Shown piece after piece: positions 59,260 through 64,000 of a stretch of 64,000 nt of DNA. This DNA is from Saxidomus purpurata. Lineage: Eukaryota > Mollusca > Bivalvia > Venerida > Veneridae. The DNA is taken from contig JAFMSR010000014.1 of NCBI GenBank assembly GCA_022818135.1, positions 42,594,924-42,658,923 on the forward strand, read 5' to 3'. Within the stretch, counting starts at the first letter, position 1, and every line of letters starts with the position of its first letter. The notes under the pieces were generated by a model. The model saw only the letters and a list, made by a program, of their open reading frames with translations, ran no database searches and was not told the DNA's origin. The position numbers and the translations under genes were made by a program.

Positions 59260-60060
59260 TTATGGTGTAGCTGTTAATTTATTAACTTAAAAAGTTTTAT
59301 CCATATACATAATTATTTTATTCAAACCGTTTGCTTCGGTCAAACATTTTAATCTTACTTAGAATAAAATCCATTTTCATTCATAATGATGATAAAGACC
59401 ACAAAAAATTAATTAAATCTAATTGATGTGTCATAAAGTTTTATCCATTGATGTTAGTGCTGTAATTACTTTTTTTCAAAACTTAGAGGCTTATTTCCTG
59501 ACCGTCTGATTCCATTTAGTGACACCTCTCTTGTAGTTATCGGGGTCGGATTTTTTTTTATGTCGGTGGTCATGCGTCATCAGCGGTAGGCATTTGTCAG
59601 AAACAGCAATTTCAATTACATTGGGAGTGGCAGCATTTGTTGCATTTAGTCTCATATTTGCTATTGGCAGGTATATACCAGAGATGAAGTATGAATCGAT
59701 GCTGGGTAAAGTATATTGAGGAATTAGTCAGAGAAAATAAGCAGACTTACTTATAACTTTATTGTATTTCATGGAACTACATTAGTAGTATAAAATTGGG
59801 GGTCCCCCCCCCCGAAAATTTTGCACATACCCGAAAATTTTGCACATACGATGTAACAGTTACTTCCCCTACATCGTATGTACCGGCATATGTGCTCATA
59901 TGGTCAAAGGGAAATAATTGTGACAGTCACTCGAGTTTTATGTTGACAAGAGTTTTCCTTTTGAATGATGAGGAGTGAAACAATGACGCGATTGAATCCG
60001 ACTCCTTAAAAAGAGTCGCGAACGTTTCACTCGTGCCTCGGACGTTGAACCTGTCTGGCC
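59260..60060. other. 5' flank of the C2-domain gene and intergenic sequence
   Basis: No TATA box seen. Includes CCCGAAAATTTTGCACATAC twice in tandem (59811-59849) and a mirrored TACGATGTAACAGTTAC / CTACATCGTATG pair. Confidence 0.4.
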
Positions 60061-60067
60061 ATACATC

Positions 60068-60187
60068 ATGGATGATGCAGAAAAAGACCGCATCTTAAAA
60101 CAATACTATTTCGAGGAGAAAAATCCCGCCGCTTACGCCGGTCCGCAGAAGCTATATCGTGTTCTTGAAAAGAAACAAGGTCCATAG
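60068..60187 (+). pseudogene. Remnant resembling the N-terminus of a large-transposon integrase
   Basis: A 39-aa frame starting at ATG: residues 4-20 EKDRILKQYYFEEKNPA, then YAGPQKLYRVLEKK. From memory, rve-type integrases of large eukaryotic DNA transposons (F54H12.3-like, Polinton/Maverick-related) start with this KxYYxxxNPxxxxGxxKLYR pattern before the zinc-binding and DDE core. The core is missing: the frame runs into the 104-bp tandem array at about 60176, and the TAG stop comes from the repeat (GGTCCATAGAGG recurs in later units). Alternatively AAG|GTCCAT could be a weak splice donor. Upstream there is an in-frame TGA near 59993. Similarity is recalled, not searched. Confidence 0.5.
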
Positions 60188-60822
60188 AGGTATAAAATAA
60201 TATGATCTCGTTTGACACAGTGAATCCTGGAAGTCTGCGAGGATGCCAGAGACAGTCGCAGACCGTTGTATTTGACCTGAGGAGGGAAACAGAGGTCGAA
60301 AATGACCTTAACTCGTTTGGCACCAAGATCCTGGAAGTCTGCTAGAGTGCCAAATACAGTCGCAGACCATTGTATTTTACTAGGAATGGTTCCTAGAGGT
60401 CTGAACTGATCTTAACTCATTTGGCACTGATATCCTGAAAGTCTGCGAGGGTGTAAAAGACAGTCTCAGACCATTGAATTTGACAAGGGAAGGTGCATAG
60501 AGATTGAAAATGACCTTAACTCGTTTGGCACCAAGGTCCTGGAAGTCTGCTAGAGTGCCAAATACAGTCGCAGACCATTGTATTTGACTAGGAATGGTTC
60601 CTAGAGTTCTAAACTGGTCTTCACTCATTTGGCACTGAGATCCTGAAAGTCTGCGAGGGTGTAAAAGACAGTCTCAGACCATTGTATTTGACTAGGGAGG
60701 GACCATAGAGCTCAAAAATGACCTTTACTTGATTGGCACCAAGATCCTGGAAGTCTGCGAGAGTGCCAGAGATAATCGCAGACCGTTGTATCTGACTCGG
60801 GAAGGCGCATAGAGGTTTGCAT
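60176..60822. repeat. Tandem array, about 104-bp unit, six copies, with dimer-level organisation
   Basis: CCTGGAAGTCTGC or CCTGAAAGTCTGC recurs at about 60231, 60335, 60437, 60541, 60646 and 60750, followed each time by CAGACCATTGTATTTGAC-like text. Units 2 and 4 share CTAGAGTGCCAAATACAGTC and AGGAATGGTTCCTAGAG; units 3 and 5 share GCGAGGGTGTAAAAGACAGT, giving an about 207-bp dimer. The minus-strand open frames (82-86 codons) are periodic by-products. Confidence 0.9.
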
Positions 60823-61044
60823 TGATTTTTGTAATGAGACGCTAGGCATGAATGGGTTAAAAATGTGTTAAGTAGCAAACATTGGCAACTTGTTGACTGG
60901 TTCTATGAACATAAGACGATGTGTATATCGCCTCTGTCAAAATCGAAATAGTGTGTAAATCTTACATGCATGAGTCGGTTTTCTATAGGATGTGTAGCAG
61001 AGCAAAGGTCACATAATATATCTCTACAGGGGTATAGTAGGAAT

Positions 61045-61285
61045 TCACTATTATATATATCAACACTATAAGCCACACGAAGTGACAAGATGAGTCATTC
61101 AGGAGGTATGATGAGGTATTGAGGAGGTAATGAGGAGGCATGAGGAGGTAATGAGGAGGTACGAGGAGGCATGAGGAGGTGATGAGGAGGTATGATGAGG
61201 TATTGAGGAGGTAATGAGGAGGTACGAGGAGGTTATGAGGAGGGTCACTTCTTGTGGCTTGTAGTGTTGATATATATGATAGTGA
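61045..61285. repeat. 42-bp inverted repeats enclosing a GAGGAGGTA minisatellite
   Basis: Arms 61045-61086 and 61244-61285 are reverse complements with three mismatches (TCACTAT..ATATATATCAACACTA, AAGCCACA..GAAGTGAC). The 157 bp between consists of ATGAGGAGGTA / ATTGAGGAGGTA / ACGAGGAGG units, purine-rich on the + strand. The whole could fold into a stem with a purine loop. It ends 53 bases before the start codon at 61339. Confidence 0.9.
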
Positions 61286-61338
61286 TTTGGTACAGACGGC
61301 GAGGTCAGTTGCTAATAAAGCGAGACCGTTATCTCACT

Positions 61339-61710
61339 ATGGAGAGTAACGACAAGAACATCATATTTCATTGTAGGAAATGTGGTTACGTTTTTCTTTT
61401 GCTTTGGAGAAACCTATTACACCACTTCAGAGTATGGCATACATGCGAGTATTATTCAAATATCTGTGTATGCTGCGACTGCGTGTTTGAAAACCGTAAG
61501 GCATTTCTCAAGCATGTGAAAATGAAAGCCTCGGAGGTAGTGAGGAGAAACAGACCAATGCAAACGGATTCTAACCTTTTAGGGATATCTAAGGGAGGTA
61601 AAAGTCGTTTGGTTCGGTCTCCTGAATGTTTGCGGCTATATGCGTCAAAATGTTTTATTCGATTTCTATCTATATGGCACTGGTTTCTGCAAATGAGACA
61701 TGTATGTTAA
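61339..61710 (+). CDS. Small Cys/His finger protein, unrecognised family
   Basis: 123 aa from ATG at 61339 to TAA; a longer frame opens at 61252 but its first part lies in the inverted repeat. Residues 10-34 (FHCRKCGYVF then LLHHFRVWH) look like one C2H2 finger: C12-x2-C15-x12/13-H28/29-x4/5-H34. Residues 43-59 (CVCCDCVFENRKAFLKH) look like a second with only one clear His. The C-terminal part is basic and without a known domain. A fair splice donor (GGGAG|GTAAAAG at 61597/61598) suggests that only residues up to about 86 may be coding and that further exons are missed. I do not recognise the gene; the setting with the minus-strand finger gene and the integrase-like remnant suggests mobile-element origin. 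Confidence 0.5.
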   Translation: MESNDKNIIFHCRKCGYVFLLLWRNLLHHFRVWHTCEYYSNICVCCDCVFENRKAFLKHVKMKASEVVRRNRPMQTDSNLLGISKGGKSRLVRSPECLRLYASKCFIRFLSIWHWFLQMRHVC

Positions 61711-61719
61711 TATTTCGGA

Positions 61720-62570
61720 TCATTTCATTTCAAATTTGGGGTATGCCGTCGAAATCATACAGGTAATACTGGACTTTAATGAGCACCCCAATGACCAATA
61801 AATGGAACCTACCCATTGTAAAATTCCAAATGAAACACTTATAAAAAGATAGGACGGTTTATTCAAGCGTATAATGCAATGAAAATAAAACAAACTTTTG
61901 CGTATATTTCTCAACATACATGTAGATTAATCAAATATTTAAAAAAAAGTTGATAACTAATATATTTCGAAAGGACATCAACTGCATACTTATAAAAAAC
62001 CACAAACAGGTATTAAATAACAAGCGAGATTGTCATGGTGACACGATTAAATTACATTTTTTTTTTTAAAGAACTCCAAGCACACACTGCGACCCGTAAA
62101 CCGCAAGCCTTTTCTTTGAATAGCGTTAATTTTAGTGGAGTGAGCGCTGTAGGAAAACATTATTTTAATCTTGCGTATATTTTAAATGAATAGTTTTAGA
62201 TAAAAGCTTATTACTTGATTTAAACTCTTGCTTGTTGCTAGACGTTTTTATATACCCTTAGTTAAATGGTAAACACCACCTATTGGAAAAATGACCGAGA
62301 AAAAGAAGTCACAAAACAACATCTGTGTTTATTAGCTACATTTATTTTTTTCTTCTAAATTATCTACATTTCTTTAATATAAAAGCGTGAGTTTTAATAA
62401 AACAGACACAAGTTTTGCTCTTTCCAGATGGAACAAATGAATGAAGTCAGTCAATTCGTTGATAGAAATGTCACAGATCATAAAGGCTTTTTTTATACAA
62501 AAGACACGCAGCTCACTTTAGCTTCGACAATATCGTTTTACTATTAGCCGAACAAGTTTGACAGTCCTGT
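61720..62570. other. Spacer between convergent ORFs
   Basis: AT-rich, no coding features. The two finger ORFs converge across it. Candidate minus-strand polyadenylation signals (TTTATT on +) occur near 62336-62350. Confidence 0.4.
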
Positions 62571-62586
62571 TATACATGTATCACTC

Positions 62587-63192
62587 TCACTCAGTATCTT
62601 CCATTTGTTCCGTATCTTCTTCCTCTTCCAACTGTGGAGTGACGTAATTGTCCAGCACTTTATCAAACAGAAATCTCCGTTTAAGAATGGCGTACTTTAA
62701 GGCTTCCTCCCCTTCGTAGTGTTCTGTTGCAATTAGTTGATTGACTGTCTTCTTTATCGATTTATAGATGGGATCCTTCTTCATAGCATCGAACCACACC
62801 AGTTTTCTACCGAAAATGTTCATCATGGCTTTCCTGTAAGTGCTTTTCATGTCCTTAAAGACATTTTCTCTGGCTTCACTTTCACTGATCTCGGTATCTT
62901 CTTCCATAAGCTCCTTCACTTCGGTTTCATACTGCGACTGGCACTTATCAAACGCTTCCTCTACAATGTATTCCCAAGGGTCAATATCCAAACTCTTCTC
63001 AGATGTTACAGACATATCGTCGTCGCTGTTATCAGAATTGTTTTCATTAACAGGTCCAAAAATGTCCTCTTGTACAGAAATGTCTGACATCGCGTCTTCC
63101 TCTGAATCTTCGTCCGGATGTGCAGACCTTTTATGCCGCAACATATTATCCCGTCTTCTAAAGACTTTGAAACATATATCACATTCAAACAT
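62587..63192 (-). CDS. Acidic C2H2-finger protein, unrecognised family
   Basis: 201 aa. The finger comes at once: C4-x2-C7-x12-H20-x4-H25 (FECDICFKVFRRRDNMLRH, KRSAH). An acidic disordered stretch follows (about 26-80, many D/E/S). Residues about 72-185 are a charged, probably helical region with DPWEYIVEEAFDKCQ, SEARENVFKDMKSTYRKAM, WFDAMKKDPIYKSIKKTV and KYAILKRRFLFDKVLDNY. The end is Glu-rich (EEEEDTEQMEDTE). From memory, such finger plus DPIYxxI proteins form expanded families in marine invertebrate genomes, often near transposon genes; this needs a search. The ATG is 46 bases after the stop of the next upstream minus ORF, in another frame. A CTCCTCCTCATTTGCAG acceptor-like site lies just before the ATG (exon from 63213). 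Confidence 0.7.
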   Translation of the reverse strand: MFECDICFKVFRRRDNMLRHKRSAHPDEDSEEDAMSDISVQEDIFGPVNENNSDNSDDDMSVTSEKSLDIDPWEYIVEEAFDKCQSQYETEVKELMEEDTEISESEARENVFKDMKSTYRKAMMNIFGRKLVWFDAMKKDPIYKSIKKTVNQLIATEHYEGEEALKYAILKRRFLFDKVLDNYVTPQLEEEEDTEQMEDTE

Positions 63193-63238
63193 CGCGCTTG
63201 AAGGCTAAACTGCAAATGAGGAGGAGTCATGTAAGTGT

Positions 63239-63673
63239 TCAGTTTAATACCTGCCCAATAGTAGTGATGTTTTCATCTTCTTTTGAGGTCTGCTTCGGCT
63301 TTCTGCTCGCAGATGGTGCCCTCTGCCTAAGTTTCTTGTTACTCTTGTTACTAATACCATCTAACTTCCCTATGGAACCTTTACGCTTCCGTGTTTTACT
63401 GACTTCTTTCATTCGTTGCAATTCCAGATCGATTAATGTCACTTTAGGTTTGGACTGACGATCAAGCATACTCTTAGCTATAGCTGTCGTCTGCTCCGCT
63501 GGGAGGACCATCCGTATATACATTTCAGAATGAGGCACAGGGCTTTTACGAGATACGCTCCTATTAAACTTCCTCTTTACTCTCTTTTCTTTTGTATCGA
63601 ATATATCCATTTTTCTCAGGTGTGCGTCTTCACTTCTTGACATCCAAGCAATCACTGAAGTAAAAAATGTCAT
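63239..63673 (-). CDS. Small basic protein, unrecognised
   Basis: 144 aa from the first ATG. A likely acceptor (TTTTTTACTTCAG, exon from 63654) argues that translation really starts at Met 11 (63643), MSRSEDAHLRKMDIFDTK, giving 134 aa, with an upstream 5' UTR exon toward the palindrome. Very rich in Lys and Arg: KEKRVKRKFNRSVSRK, KTRKRKGS, KSNKKLRQR, which look like nuclear-localisation signals. No domain recognised. The end ITTIGQ|VLN-stop coincides with CAG|GTATT, a possible donor, so it may be spliced. Lies between the palindrome and the C2H2 ORF, on the same strand. Could be a DNA- or nucleic-acid-binding partner; that is a guess from charge only. Confidence 0.5.
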   Translation of the reverse strand: MTFFTSVIAWMSRSEDAHLRKMDIFDTKEKRVKRKFNRSVSRKSPVPHSEMYIRMVLPAEQTTAIAKSMLDRQSKPKVTLIDLELQRMKEVSKTRKRKGSIGKLDGISNKSNKKLRQRAPSASRKPKQTSKEDENITTIGQVLN

Positions 63674-63802
63674 TCTATTTATTTATCGTTTAAGACTCAA
63701 GCTTTAAGACGTTTAAAAACCACCGTTGCAATAATATCGATATTCACACGTAAATAGGTATATATCCTACTTACTACCAGCTTATCTATCAGTTCGACTA
63801 TA

Positions 63803-64000
63803 TTGTTCACTTACACGCTTAAATGGAGTCCTTCTTAAGTTTATGATTCAAATATGGTTAACTCCTCGGAGGTAAGGGAGTGCCCCCTTCGTTGGGGGTG
63901 GTGTCAGACACGTTTGGGGGCACTCCCTTACCTCCGAGGAGTTAACCATATTTGAATCATAAACTTAAGAAGGACTCCATTTAAGCGTGTAAGTGAACAA
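63803..64000. repeat. Perfect 85-bp inverted repeat (palindrome) reaching the window end
   Basis: Left arm 63803-63887 and right arm 63916-64000 are exact reverse complements (outer end TTGTTCACTTACACGC, inner end GGTAAGGGAGTGCCCCC). The 28-base spacer 63888-63915 is not symmetric, though it contains GTGTCAGACAC. The arm has not ended at base 64000, so the true length is unknown. Confidence 0.98.

Noticed and set aside
60066..60878. Three minus-strand ORFs of 82-86 codons
   Set aside because: Repeating protein text (SLVKFNGLRLSFTPSQTF and similar) tracks the 104-bp tandem units, so they are repeat by-products.
62737..63208. + strand ORFs of 116 and 122 codons over the acidic C2H2 gene
   Set aside because: Antisense shadows: the minus frame has a proper finger, coherent composition and a better start.

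Overview
This is eukaryotic, intron-rich, AT-rich, gene-poor and repeat-dense DNA. The genes and repeats point to a lophotrochozoan animal, most likely a bivalve mollusc: a Pif-like chitin-binding/laminin-G shell-matrix-type protein, several tRNA-derived SINE families, many short inverted-repeat (MITE-like) elements and dispersed repeats of the kind common in clam genomes. Most of the 64 kb is intron or intergenic repeat.

Layout: (1) 141-2299, + strand: last four exons of an N-acetylglucosamine kinase (NAGK) gene that begins before the window. (2) 2.3-10.6 kb: intergenic repeats. (3) 10.67-13.6 kb, + strand: a gene with a TATA box, a noncoding first exon and one coding exon for a secreted 413-aa Pif-like protein. 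(4) 13.7-22.9 kb: intergenic, with many MITEs and SINEs. (5) 22.9-46.7 kb, - strand: a ten-exon sodium/potassium/calcium exchanger closest to NCKX5 (SLC24A5). All phases join to give 512 aa, including a proposed 22-aa signal-peptide exon at 46660-46726. Its introns hold minisatellites, SINEs and MITEs. (6) 46.9-54.8 kb: noncoding, with an E-box palindrome, a degenerate LINE reverse-transcriptase fragment and suspicious long homopolymer tracts. (7) 54.86-59.26 kb, - strand: a two-exon gene for a 577-aa protein with a long disordered N-terminus and a C-terminal C2 domain; its intron carries a MITE with perfect terminal repeats. (8) 60.0-64.0 kb: a block unlike the rest. It has a 39-aa remnant resembling the N-terminus of large-transposon integrases, a 104-bp tandem array, a GA-rich minisatellite held between 42-bp inverted repeats, a cysteine/histidine finger ORF on +, two closely spaced ORFs on - (a basic protein and an acidic C2H2 finger protein), and a perfect 85-bp inverted repeat running to the window edge.

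The three complete or nearly complete host genes act separately (amino-sugar salvage, extracellular chitin matrix, organellar cation exchange). The last 4 kb is the best candidate for an undescribed system: a possible multi-ORF mobile element with a palindromic head-to-head end. Family assignments come from remembered protein motifs, not from database searches.
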